A DNA stretch of 33,995 bases from Rhodocyclaceae bacterium. Lineage in GTDB: Bacteria; Pseudomonadota; Gammaproteobacteria; Burkholderiales; Rhodocyclaceae. Made by a program: the position numbers and the translations under genes. Location: contig JARRBR010000061.1 of NCBI GenBank assembly GCA_029982755.1, forward strand, positions 1 to 33,995, in the 5' to 3' direction. The notes under the pieces are model-generated. The model saw only the letters and a program-made list of their open reading frames with translations. It did not search any database and had not been told where the DNA came from. This document shows, in pieces, positions 24,702 through 32,938 of the stretch; position 1 is the stretch's first letter, and every line of letters begins with the position of its first letter.

Positions 24702-25522
24702 CGCTGTGGCTCGTTCTCGCCGCGTTCCTCGCCGCCGGCTGGTTCTCCAACCGCTACGCCTGGTGGCGGCGGCCAGTGGCTTGGCGTCATCCGCGCGTGC
24801 TGATGTACCACATGGTCAGCCCGCACCGCGCGGGCGCGAAGTTCAACGGCCTGCGCGTCACGCCAGAGCGCTTCGAGGCCCAGCTCGCGTGGCTCAAGCG
24901 CGAGGGCTGGCAGTTCTTCACCGTCAGCCAACTGTGGGCGCAGTGGGACACGCTGCCGGAAAAGAGCGTCGCCCTCACCTTCGACGACGGCTACGCCGAC
25001 AACCTGCACAACGCGCTGCCGCTGCTGGAAAAATATGGCGCTAAAGCCACCATCTACATCGTCGTCGACCGCCACGACCGCGACTGGTCCACCGCCAAGA
25101 AGGCTCACCACAACACCGGCGAACTTGCGCGCGAGCCCAAGCTCAGCGACGACGAACTGCAGCGCCTGGTCGCCAGCGGCCGCATCGAGATCGGCTCGCA
25201 CACGCTCACCCACATCAACATGCGCACCACGTCCGCGGACGACAAGCGCCGCGAACTGGCCGAATCGCGCCGCCTGCTGCAGGCGCAGACCGGGCAGGCG
25301 GTGGCGAGCTTTGCCTATCCGTTCGGGATCTACGGCGAGGACGACGTGGCGCTCGCGCGCGAGGCAGGCTACACCACCGCAGTGACCACGATCGACGGCA
25401 TCGACGCCGGCACGCAGCGCCCCGATCCACTGCAACTCAAGCGCATCAAGGTCAGCGGCAAGGACAACATGCTGGCCTTCGCGATGCGGATGCGTGGTGG
25501 CAAGCGGGGGTGGAAGAAATGA
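24698..25522 (+). CDS. Membrane-anchored polysaccharide deacetylase
   Basis: A 274-residue NodB-fold deacetylase. An N-terminal hydrophobic segment (about 2-17) should anchor or export it. Metal and catalytic residues are visible in TFDDGYADN (94-102) and SHTLTH (167-172), and the barrel continues with FAYPFGIYGEDD. Enzymes like this remove N- or O-acetyl groups from sugar polymers or lipid-linked sugars. The start overlaps the preceding glycosyltransferase stop, and its stop overlaps the ELM1-like start, so the three are translationally linked. Substrate is unknown. Confidence 0.91.
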   Translation: MTLWLVLAAFLAAGWFSNRYAWWRRPVAWRHPRVLMYHMVSPHRAGAKFNGLRVTPERFEAQLAWLKREGWQFFTVSQLWAQWDTLPEKSVALTFDDGYADNLHNALPLLEKYGAKATIYIVVDRHDRDWSTAKKAHHNTGELAREPKLSDDELQRLVASGRIEIGSHTLTHINMRTTSADDKRRELAESRRLLQAQTGQAVASFAYPFGIYGEDDVALAREAGYTTAVTTIDGIDAGTQRPDPLQLKRIKVSGKDNMLAFAMRMRGGKRGWKK

Positions 25523-26625
25523 GCCCGGGGCACGTCGCAGGGACTTCGATAGGCTCAGCCCGAGCGGAGCTGGGCGGCGCCGACCAATCGGGCGTGGCGG
25601 GCGTGGTCCAAGCGGAAGTGCGTGACCCACAAGATGAAACACGCGAGCTCACCGTCTGGCTGCTGAGCGACGGCGCACCCGGCCACCTCAGCCAGAGCCG
25701 CGGCATCGTCGACGCGCTCGCCACCCGGCGTGCGGTGGAAACACACACCATCGAACTCAGAATCCGCAGTTCCTTCTGGAAGCGCCTCGGCCGCCTGCTG
25801 CTGCCGCGCATCCGCGACGTGGGCGCCTGGTTCGAACGCATCTACGGCATCGCACCGCCGCCCGGCCGTCCCGATCTGATCATTTCCTCCGGTGCCAACA
25901 CCCTGCTCGCCAACGCCCTGCTCGCCCGCCTGCATCGCGCGCCCAACGTCTATAGCGGCACGCTCAAGGGCTACGACCCGACCGCCTTCGATTGCGTGTT
26001 CAGTGTGGTGCCGCTCGGCGTGGCCTGCAACCACGTGCTGCCGCTGCCGCCGGTGCCGGGCGAGTTGGCCCGTCCGCTGTCCGCTGCAGACGGCGAGGCG
26101 CTGATCGCCGTGCTGGTCGGCGGCGACGGTGCGGGTTACGTCTTCAAGGACGCCGACTGGCATGCCTTCGCCGACGGCCTTGCCACCCTCGCCCGCCGCG
26201 AAGGCGCGCGCCTGCTGCTCACCACCTCTCGCCGAACCGGCGCGGCCGCCGAAGCCATCCTGCGCGAAGCGCTGCCCGCCGAACTGCTCGCCGACGCGGT
26301 GTGGTGGTCGCAGGCGCCGCGCAAGGTGATGCGCGACTTCCTCGCCGCCGCGCAGGCGATCGTCGTCACCGAGGACAGCCTCAGCATGGTGGCCGAAAGC
26401 CTCTACTCCGGCCGGCCGGTACTCTCGGTCGCGCCCGCCATCGCCCAGCCCAACGCCAACGACGGCGCCGCACTGCGGGGCTACGTCGAACGCGGCCTGC
26501 TCGCCCGCAGCCCGATCGCCCGCCTGGCCGACGCCGCCTTCCCGTCACGCGCGGCGGTGATCCCCGACGTGCAGGCCGAGATCGCCGAAGTCGTGCTGTC
26601 GCTGCTGGAGCGCCCCACCGCATGA
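25519..26625 (+). CDS. ELM1-like (DUF1022) protein in the glycan operon
   Basis: A 368-residue paralogue of the protein at 21229. The conserved part starts near residue 45 with LTVWLLSDGAPGHLSQSRGI, followed by LIISSGANTLLANALLA, VLVGGDGAGYVFKD, LLTTSRRTGAAAEA and IVVTEDSLSMVAESLYSG. The ATG at 25519 overlaps the deacetylase stop. The first ~43 residues are not family sequence: they include a translated dispersed repeat (25544-25567) and may be a late addition. Its place between a deacetylase and glycosyltransferases supports a function in glycan assembly, though the reaction is unproven. Confidence 0.88.
   Translation: MSPGHVAGTSIGSARAELGGADQSGVAGVVQAEVRDPQDETRELTVWLLSDGAPGHLSQSRGIVDALATRRAVETHTIELRIRSSFWKRLGRLLLPRIRDVGAWFERIYGIAPPPGRPDLIISSGANTLLANALLARLHRAPNVYSGTLKGYDPTAFDCVFSVVPLGVACNHVLPLPPVPGELARPLSAADGEALIAVLVGGDGAGYVFKDADWHAFADGLATLARREGARLLLTTSRRTGAAAEAILREALPAELLADAVWWSQAPRKVMRDFLAAAQAIVVTEDSLSMVAESLYSGRPVLSVAPAIAQPNANDGAALRGYVERGLLARSPIARLADAAFPSRAAVIPDVQAEIAEVVLSLLERPTA
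25544..25567. repeat. Dispersed repeat inside the 5' end of the ELM1-like gene
   Basis: CTTCGATAGGCTCAGCCC followed by GAGCGG resembles a short repeat I recall as common in many proteobacterial genomes (TTCGACAGGCTCAGCCCGAAC). Here it is read in frame as part of an N-terminal extension. Confidence 0.5.
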
Positions 26626-27719
26626 AGAAGAAGGTGCTGATCTGGGGCCGCTACGGCAACTACGGCCCGGACTACCCGCGCAACCGCGTCATCGAATCGG
26701 TGCTGCGCGGACTCGGCTGCGAGGTCAGCCGCTTCCTGCCCACGCTGTCGGCCACCGCCGACATCGAGTACGCACTGCGCCGCGGCCCCCGCCCCGACCT
26801 CGTCTGGGTGCCCTGCTTCCGCCAGCGCGACCTCGCCGCCGCCGCACGCTACGCCCGCCGCCAGCGCATCCCGCTGGTGTTCGACCCGCTGATCAGCGCC
26901 TACGACAAGCAGGTCCACGAGAAGCACAAGTTCGCCGCCGACAGCGCCAAGGCGCACAAGCTGCTCGCCTGGGAGTCGCGCCTGTTCAAGCTGCCCGACT
27001 GGCTGATCGCCGACACCGAAGGCCACGCCGACTACTTCCACGCCACCCACGGCGTGCCGAGTGCGCGCATCCGCGTGATCCCGGTCGGCGCCGAAGAGGC
27101 GCTCTTCACCCCGCAGCCCTGGCCGCAGAAACCTGCCGACGCCCCGCTCGAGCTCGTCTTCTTCGGTACCTTCATCGGCCTGCAGGGCGTCGATGTGCTG
27201 GCCCAGGCCATCCTGCAGTACGACGGCCCGCCCACCCACTGGCGGCTGATCGGCGAAGGCCCGATGAAGGCCGAATGCGAGCGCCTGCTCGCCCGGCTCG
27301 TCGGCGCCAGCGGCCCCAGCCGCGTCAGCTTCGAGGGCTGGGGCCCGCTGCCCGAACTCCCCGGCCGGCTCGCCAGCGCCGACGCCATCCTCGGCATCTT
27401 CGGCACCAGCGACAAGGCGCTGCGAGTGATTCCGAACAAGGTGTACCAGGGGCTGGCGATCGGACGGGCGGTGATTACGGCGGCGACGCCGGCCTTCCTG
27501 CCGGACCTGCGTGCGAACGAAGGGCATGGCTTGTTGTGGGCCAAACCCGGTGATCCGGGTAGCATCTGCGACGCCGTGCTGCGGCTCCATCAGCGGCGTG
27601 ATGAACTGCCGTCACTCGGCAAGGCCGCGCGCGCAAGCTACGAAGCGCACTACTCGAATCGCGTGATCAGCCACGTACTTTGCGACCTGCTCAATAAAAA
27701 TAATCTCACTTATGCCTAA
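26622..27719 (+). CDS. Glycosyltransferase, GT4-like
   Basis: A 365-residue GT-B type protein. It starts VLIWGRYGNYGPDYPRNRVI. The C-terminal lobe holds VFFGTFIGLQGVDVLAQAI, a GEGPMKAECERLL segment and PNKVYQGLAIGRAVIT, where family members bind the donor nucleotide sugar. The ATG at 26622 overlaps the upstream stop as ATGA. The 3' end of the gene becomes visibly more AT-rich than the rest (CTCAATAAAAATAATCTC). Probably adds a sugar to the LPS core or O-antigen; donor and acceptor are unknown. Confidence 0.9.
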   Translation: MKKKVLIWGRYGNYGPDYPRNRVIESVLRGLGCEVSRFLPTLSATADIEYALRRGPRPDLVWVPCFRQRDLAAAARYARRQRIPLVFDPLISAYDKQVHEKHKFAADSAKAHKLLAWESRLFKLPDWLIADTEGHADYFHATHGVPSARIRVIPVGAEEALFTPQPWPQKPADAPLELVFFGTFIGLQGVDVLAQAILQYDGPPTHWRLIGEGPMKAECERLLARLVGASGPSRVSFEGWGPLPELPGRLASADAILGIFGTSDKALRVIPNKVYQGLAIGRAVITAATPAFLPDLRANEGHGLLWAKPGDPGSICDAVLRLHQRRDELPSLGKAARASYEAHYSNRVISHVLCDLLNKNNLTYA

Positions 27720-27725
27720 CGCCCG

Positions 27726-28532
27726 ATGAGCCCCCTCATTTCCGTCGTCATCGCCAATTACAACTATGGCCGCTACCTGGCAGAAACCATCGAATCTGTC
27801 CTGGCGCAGACTTACCCCCACGTCGAGGTCATCTTCATCGATGACGGCTCGACGGATGACAGCCTGGAAATCGCGCAGCGCTATCCGATCACAGTCCTCG
27901 CTCAGCAGAACCAAGGGGTATCGACCGCCCGTAACAACGCAGCCCAATATGCGCGCGGCGAATACATACTTTTCCTCGACTCCGATGATTTGCTCTACCC
28001 CGACTCGCTCGAAGTCCTGCAGACGAGACTGGAAGCTGAAGAGCCTGCGGCAGGCTTCGCTTACGGCCAACTGCAGTATTTCGGTGAAAAGAACACCATC
28101 TTCAGCTCGCAAGCTTTCGATTCCAAGGCCCTGAGTCGTGAGAACTACATCCAAACCAGCGCGCTGATCAGGCTCGCCGCATTCAACGCAGTGGGTGGCT
28201 TCGACCGCGGATTCGATCTGCGCGAAGACTGGGAGCTTTTTATCCGCCTTTGGCATTACGGCTGGAAGGGGGCATATCTCCCGCGACCCGTCATCCAATA
28301 CCGAAAGCATCGCCCGAAAGCCCAAGTTCGCGCTCAAGGGAAGTTCCGCAAGCGCCTGTCAGAGGCAAAGCTCATCACCCTCTATCCAAAGTTTTTCTGG
28401 CAAAAGCTTGTCAGGCATCCCTTGCGCTATCTCATCTATCGAACACGATACAAAGTGGTCAATTTGATCGGCCGACATGGCCCGTCCGGTTCGGTCACGA
28501 AGATTCATCCCAAAACTGAAACTTCCGAATAA
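27726..28532 (+). CDS. Glycosyltransferase family 2
   Basis: A 268-residue inverting GT-A enzyme. The nucleotide-sugar site is seen as VVIANYNYGRYLAETIESV at the N-terminus, DDGS at 39-42, and the metal-binding DSDD at 85-88. Later FDLREDWELFIRLWHYG gives the usual ED-x-E/W catalytic region. The short C-terminal part is basic (KLVRHPLRYLIYRTRYK), suggesting peripheral membrane binding. It begins 6 bases after the preceding stop. Base composition is lower in GC than upstream genes. Confidence 0.93.
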   Translation: MSPLISVVIANYNYGRYLAETIESVLAQTYPHVEVIFIDDGSTDDSLEIAQRYPITVLAQQNQGVSTARNNAAQYARGEYILFLDSDDLLYPDSLEVLQTRLEAEEPAAGFAYGQLQYFGEKNTIFSSQAFDSKALSRENYIQTSALIRLAAFNAVGGFDRGFDLREDWELFIRLWHYGWKGAYLPRPVIQYRKHRPKAQVRAQGKFRKRLSEAKLITLYPKFFWQKLVRHPLRYLIYRTRYKVVNLIGRHGPSGSVTKIHPKTETSE

Positions 28533-29801
28533 ATGCTCGCCAGCCAGCATCTACCCACTCATTTTTCGAGTCCGTTTGAGCGCGCCCTACATTGGACTAA
28601 CTCTGCACTCGTATTCTGGTTCTTCACTTTCCTAATCACCGGGCCCAAGACCTCATATGCAACGAGCACCCTGCTCGCGCTCAGCCTGGTCACACTGCCG
28701 CTCACGATGCGGACAGTGCCAACAGTCTGGAAGCAGGTCTCCCCGTGGCTGATCGGCCTCGGTGCGTATTGCGCTTATCAGATCATCTACCGACTGATCG
28801 ATGGCGGCCTCGATGCCCGTATCGACCCCCCCGCACGCTATCTCGGCGCCATCCCCATCGTGTTTTACCTGTCACGGTATGGGTTCCGCATCGAAGCCGT
28901 GTGGGCGGGGCTCGCGGCCGGTTGCATCATCGGCGGCGTTGTGGGCATGCAGGAAGTGCTGATAGATGGTGCTTCCAGAGCGCAGGCAGGCCATCATCCA
29001 ATTGCCTACGGCAGTCTCCTGGCCCTGATGAGCATGGCGGGATTGTATTTCGCGACAATTGCGAAAACACACATGTGGCGCGCCGTGCTAGGAGCAGGAG
29101 TGATCGCGGGCCTGATCGGCGTTCTGCTGTCAGGCACGCGTGGCCTGTATCCGGCGCTCATCGTGTGCTTCACCTACATTGGGTATCGCCAAATCAAGCG
29201 ATTCGGAATTCCATTCAAGAGCGTTGCGCTCGCTGTCTGCGCTTCGCTTGCCATCATGGCGGCAATCGCATCTCAAGTCCCGGCGGTTCAGAAGCGCTTC
29301 GAGCAGACTCACTCGGAATACAGCCGACTCAGCAAGGGCAATCTCGAAACATCTTTCGGCCACCGGATACAGATGTGGCATGCGGGGCTATATATCATTT
29401 CGCAGCGCCCTTTATTCGGCCTTGGCCCTGACGTTACGAGGCGACTCGATTTTGCGCGCGAGTTCATGGAAAAGAACAGACTCAACAAATCGGTCCTCAC
29501 ACGGTACGACCACCTTCACAACCTGTACATCAACGAAACCGCAACCTTTGGCTTCGTCGGCCTGGCTGCACTCGTTGCGCTCCTCTACGGCGCTTTCGGA
29601 AGGCTCACCGGTGAGGCAAGGCACATAATGACGATTGCAGTCCTCATCATCCTCGTCGAAGGTTTAACTGAAACCGTACTCAACCATCACCGCTTCATGA
29701 TGGCCTTCGTCATGCTCGCCACAATGTTGCAGGCCGAGCAATTCAGACGCGCTTCGCTGGCCAACCAGACGGCATCCGATGCTGCCCAAGCCCCCAGATA
29801 G
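28533..29801 (+). CDS. O-antigen ligase/polymerase-like membrane protein
   Basis: A 422-residue integral membrane protein with ten or more hydrophobic segments and one larger periplasmic loop. The Wzy_C/WaaL family marks are SGTRGLYPALIV (about residue 196), the FGHRIQMWHAGLYIISQRPLFGLGP stretch (Arg in GHR) and HLHNLYINETATFGFVGL, containing the conserved H-x-N. Such proteins join O-antigen to lipid A-core or polymerise O-units in the periplasm. The ATG directly follows the GT2 stop. The 3' end overlaps the convergent GT25 gene by 59 bases. Ligase against polymerase cannot be decided from sequence alone. Confidence 0.9.
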   Translation: MLASQHLPTHFSSPFERALHWTNSALVFWFFTFLITGPKTSYATSTLLALSLVTLPLTMRTVPTVWKQVSPWLIGLGAYCAYQIIYRLIDGGLDARIDPPARYLGAIPIVFYLSRYGFRIEAVWAGLAAGCIIGGVVGMQEVLIDGASRAQAGHHPIAYGSLLALMSMAGLYFATIAKTHMWRAVLGAGVIAGLIGVLLSGTRGLYPALIVCFTYIGYRQIKRFGIPFKSVALAVCASLAIMAAIASQVPAVQKRFEQTHSEYSRLSKGNLETSFGHRIQMWHAGLYIISQRPLFGLGPDVTRRLDFAREFMEKNRLNKSVLTRYDHLHNLYINETATFGFVGLAALVALLYGAFGRLTGEARHIMTIAVLIILVEGLTETVLNHHRFMMAFVMLATMLQAEQFRRASLANQTASDAAQAPR

Positions 29802-30543
29802 GGCGGTAGTAAATCGCGTCAGTGATCTGCCTTCCCCATTTATCAAGACGTGAAACAAGTTTGCGCGACCTGCCCGAAGCCACTTCGACCTGACGCCTGT
29901 CGTGCTCCAGCTGCGAGGGGGCTGTCTCAAGGTAGCCGATACAGAACGGGTCCAATCCTCCAAGCTCCACACCGGCCAGCTTGCGATACGCCACCCAATC
30001 GTCCGCTGACAACCAGGCTGGCGAATTGACCCGCCGCATTGCTTCCGCGGCTGCACGGTTGACCACGTAGCCATACCCTTCCCAAGCGCGGCGAACCCTC
30101 ACCAAGCGGTAGCCCAGCTCAAGGCTGCGTGCGCCGCGCTTGAGGAACGCCCGGATGGGCGTCAACAGTAACAACCGCGGCCTGGGCTGCAACAACCAGT
30201 CTCGAACCTGCGGACTGCGAAGAAGCGGAAGGACGTCCGGAAGCAGGACGGCATCGTCTTCCAGAATCAACGCGGAATCGTCCGAGCCAGCGAGTAGCCG
30301 TTCGTAGGCGCGAACATGACTCAGGGCACATCCAAGCTCGCCGGCCGTGAGCACGCGTCCATAGCGACGCACCGATCGAGCATCGTCTGCTCGCAGCGCA
30401 CGCTCGCCAGCAGAAAGTGCGCTACCGCGAACAGCATCGATGACAACCGGGGAATCAAGGCCAAGATCCGCGAGGTGGCTCCACACTCGCCGACGGCGCT
30501 CGTGCGCCTCAGCCAGGTTAATGATGTAAGTGACGAAATCCAC
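29743..30543 (-). CDS. Glycosyltransferase family 25 (LPS sugar transferase)
   Basis: A 266-residue member of GT25, which transfers galactose or related sugars onto LPS/LOS. It begins VTYIINLAEAHERRRRVWSHL, then has AGELGCALSHVRAYERLL, the EDD motif (95-97, ALILEDDAVL) and EGYGYVVNRAAAEAM. The start is a GTG at 30543 with a weak GGGGG site. It is transcribed towards the ligase gene and overlaps its 3' end by 59 bases. The 115 bases to the next gene on the same strand hold no obvious signal. Confidence 0.91.
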   Translation of the reverse strand: MDFVTYIINLAEAHERRRRVWSHLADLGLDSPVVIDAVRGSALSAGERALRADDARSVRRYGRVLTAGELGCALSHVRAYERLLAGSDDSALILEDDAVLLPDVLPLLRSPQVRDWLLQPRPRLLLLTPIRAFLKRGARSLELGYRLVRVRRAWEGYGYVVNRAAAEAMRRVNSPAWLSADDWVAYRKLAGVELGGLDPFCIGYLETAPSQLEHDRRQVEVASGRSRKLVSRLDKWGRQITDAIYYRPIWGLGQHRMPSGWPAKRV

Positions 30544-30658
30544 AGTCAGCCCCCGACTCAGGACGTCGAATCATCGTTCATGCAGCGCATGCAGAACCGC
30601 TTTATCGTGACGAACTCTCGAAGCCGAGACGCCGAAAGGCGCACTGCGCTTTCTATCC

Positions 30659-31732
30659 TCATGCTCGCGCCCTCGCTCTGGCACCATGACTTCGCGCAAC
30701 CACGTCGCAGACATGACGATCGAGCAAAGACGCGATGACTTCATCGGAATAGCTGCGCTCCGCCTGTTCGCGACCTTTTGCCGCCAGCCGTCCACGCAGA
30801 CTGGGATCATCATGCAAACGCCGGAGGGCGCGCGCCAGCGCGGCGGGGTCCATGGGCGGGACGACCAAGGCCGTATCACCGTCCTCGTAGCAACTCGATG
30901 GGCCATCGACGTCCGTGCCGATCAAGGCCTTGCGCCAGGGAAAGCTCTCGAGGATGGTGATGCCCTGGACATCCCATTCGGAGGTGAAGCACACGACGTC
31001 GAAACCGTTGAAGAACGACGCCTTGTCCTCAGGACCGATCCAGCCCGGGAAGTCGATGCGGTCGCGAATGCCCAGCGCCTCGGCCTGCGCCATCAGCGTC
31101 GTGCGCAGCTCGCCATCCCCGGCGATGGTCGCCCGGAACTGCATGCCCTCCCGAGCCAACAGGCCCAGCGCAGCAACCAGATGCTGAAACCCCTTGTTGG
31201 GCACCATGCGTCCGATCGCGCCGACGCTAAAAGCCGCGTCATTGCTGCGCACCTCCAACACGTCCAGCGGTGGCACCTGCACCGCATTGCTGATCACAAA
31301 AGCCGGCTTTTGCCCTCCTGTCGCTGCATCGACGATCCGCTTCATATAGGGCGTGATGCAAAAGAACGCGTCTGCTTTCAGCGTGCGCTTGATATTGTGG
31401 CTGTGGTTGAAGGCGATCACCGGCACGCCGGACGGCGCCGCGCGCTTGAGCATGTAGATCGCCCGACCACTGTGGGCGACGATCGCATCGACACCCCGGG
31501 CACGGATCAATCGGCGAGCCCGGAAGCTCGCGAGCAGATCGTAATGACCCGAGTTGCGCAGGGTCACCACGTCGATGTTCGCCTGTCCGTAGTCGGGCAC
31601 CTTGTCCGCATCCTCTGGCGCGATCAGCAGCGTCACACGATGCCCGCGGCCAGCCAGGAGCTCCGCCGTCTTGAGCGTCGCACCCCATCGCCCACCGGTG
31701 GAGTCACCATAAACCGCATTGAGTATGTGCAT
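30659..31732 (-). CDS. Glycosyltransferase family 4
   Basis: A 357-residue GT-B enzyme. The N-terminal lobe has MHILNAVYGDSTGGRWGATLKTAELLAGRGHRV; the C-terminal lobe has SVGAIGRMVPNKGFQHLV, AGDGELRTTLMAQAEALG and TSEWDVQGITILESFPWRKALIG, a GT4 donor-site pattern. The ATG at 31732 has only a weak ribosome site. It is probably transcribed with the GT25 gene downstream. Likely role is LPS or capsule sugar transfer; substrate unknown. The C-terminal ARARARA run is low-complexity. Confidence 0.9.
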   Translation of the reverse strand: MHILNAVYGDSTGGRWGATLKTAELLAGRGHRVTLLIAPEDADKVPDYGQANIDVVTLRNSGHYDLLASFRARRLIRARGVDAIVAHSGRAIYMLKRAAPSGVPVIAFNHSHNIKRTLKADAFFCITPYMKRIVDAATGGQKPAFVISNAVQVPPLDVLEVRSNDAAFSVGAIGRMVPNKGFQHLVAALGLLAREGMQFRATIAGDGELRTTLMAQAEALGIRDRIDFPGWIGPEDKASFFNGFDVVCFTSEWDVQGITILESFPWRKALIGTDVDGPSSCYEDGDTALVVPPMDPAALARALRRLHDDPSLRGRLAAKGREQAERSYSDEVIASLLDRHVCDVVARSHGARARARA

Positions 31733-31809
31733 GAAACTGAGAGTCCCGCGTCGCAGCCAGATGAAGCCTGGCTGCGATTATAGACGCTCGCCTTCGAGCA
31801 CTCGACCGG

Positions 31810-31970
31810 CATTACATTCCCCCGGCACACAAACCAACCGCCGCCCCACCCGCGTTCGATTTCGTCCAGCGCCAGATACGCGTCGCCATGCCCCTCGGAT
31901 CTGACGACCGGTCTTTCCAGGCCCGCCAATCTCGAACAGCCAGCCTCGGCCGGATAGCGCAACCCGCCGT
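31810..31970 (-). pseudogene. Degenerate duplicate of an ATPase 3' end
   Basis: The stretch from about 31840 to 31970 matches 32974-33123 closely, for instance GTCCAGCGCCAGATACGCGT and TCTTTCCAGGCCCGCC, in the same orientation. It corresponds to the last ~50 residues of the ATPase at 32939 (…SDAYLALDDIEHG…). Compared with that copy it lacks 25 bases and has an extra G, so the frame is broken. No promoter or N-terminal part exists. It is a remnant. The 31733-31809 stretch just before it shows nothing else. Confidence 0.7.
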
Positions 31971-31975
31971 CCGTC

Positions 31976-32404
31976 ATGTCAGCTCAGCCTGACAAACGAC
32001 GCACCGCCCTTCGGCCTGCTCGTAATTTCGAACATAAAATCCTCTGCGCTCGATTTCACAATCATGAAAATCTCGCAATCCGCCGCCCTACCCCCCACCT
32101 GCTGGATCAAGCCACACAGATTGGTCGCCGCCTGGCACGACTACGCCTCGCCCGTGGCATCAAGCAGACCGATGCCGCGCTCCGTGCAGGCCTGTCGCGC
32201 AACACCGCCTACCGGATCGAGTGCGGAGACCCCGGGCTGGCGATCGGCCAGGTGCTGCGTTACCTCGACGCCATCGCCCCCGGCAGCACACTGCTGGATC
32301 TACTGTCCGAATCCGACCCCGCACTCGCCGCACTTGCAGCGCGGGAGCGCACCCAACGCGTTCGTGACCTGAGCGCCACCGAGCTCGACGAACTGGACTT
32401 CTGA
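31976..32404 (+). CDS. Xre/HipB-like helix-turn-helix regulator (5' end uncertain)
   Basis: The DNA-binding domain is clear from about residue 45 (QIGRRLARLRLARGIKQTDAALRAGLSRNTAYRIECG), and the protein ends SATELDELDF. The only in-frame ATG is at 31976, giving 142 residues. It lies over a perfect dyad (TGTCAG-N6-CTGACA, 31977-31994), and its first ~40 residues look like translated leader. An ATG at 32064 in another frame begins MKISQSAALPP and would join the domain if one C were added to the C-run at 32088-32093, so a small deletion or read error is possible. It sits 5 bases before hipA, as a HipB antitoxin would. Since hipA is broken, it may now only be a free regulator. Confidence 0.7.
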   Translation: MSAQPDKRRTALRPARNFEHKILCARFHNHENLAIRRPTPHLLDQATQIGRRLARLRLARGIKQTDAALRAGLSRNTAYRIECGDPGLAIGQVLRYLDAIAPGSTLLDLLSESDPALAALAARERTQRVRDLSATELDELDF

Positions 32405-32409
32405 TCACG

Positions 32410-32910
32410 ATGGCCGCCAAGGACACCAAGCTGATGGTCTTCGCGCATCTCGGCACGGCCTGGGCGCCCTGCGGGCAGCTCGTCCGGACCGAAGAGGCCG
32501 ATCGCTTGCTGGCATCGAGCTTTGCGTATGGCCTCAACTACCTCAAACGCAGCGACGCCCTCGAAGTCGCCCCTGTCAACCTCAGCCTCGCCGATCGCGA
32601 AGCGGTGCGCGCGAAAAGGCTGCTTCCTGCAAACCGGCCCCCCTTCATCGGCGGCATTCGCGACGCAGCCCCTGACGCCTTGGGGCGGCGCGCGCCCCAA
32701 GGCTTCGATCCGCGACGAGGCCGGTGTGCTGTGCCTGGCCAAGTTCGCAAACCGCCACGACGCCTTCGACATCCCCGCCATCGAGTGCGCCAGTGGCGCG
32801 GCTACCTCACCGAGGCCGGCGTGCCAGCGACCGAGCAGGACAAGATCGCCCCGGCGTTTCGCCACATCGACGATGTGTCCACGGCAGCCTTGCGGAAGCT
32901 GCTTCCGTGA
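32410..32910 (+). pseudogene. hipA: Decayed HipA-type serine/threonine kinase toxin
   Basis: Only three pieces of a HipA protein remain, in about 500 bases where about 1.2-1.3 kb is normal. The N-terminal part (MAAKDTKLMVFAHLGTAW to FIGGIRDAAPDALGRR) is in one frame. The middle part (GGARPKASIRDEAGVLCLAK, ending DIPAIE) follows in another frame after a deletion near 32690. The extreme C-terminus (GYLTEAGVPATEQDK to DVSTAALRKLL) returns to the first frame after a second deletion near 32785. The catalytic Asp and metal-binding regions are lost, so no active kinase can be made. It is preceded by its HipB-like partner. Confidence 0.85.
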
Positions 32911-32938
32911 GGCCCCCCACCGCCCCCGACTAAGCACC

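Noticed and set aside
31719-31904. Small plus-strand frame between the GT4 gene and the Xre gene
   Set aside because: It lies over the ATPase remnant, is Arg/Pro-rich and has no recognisable motif.
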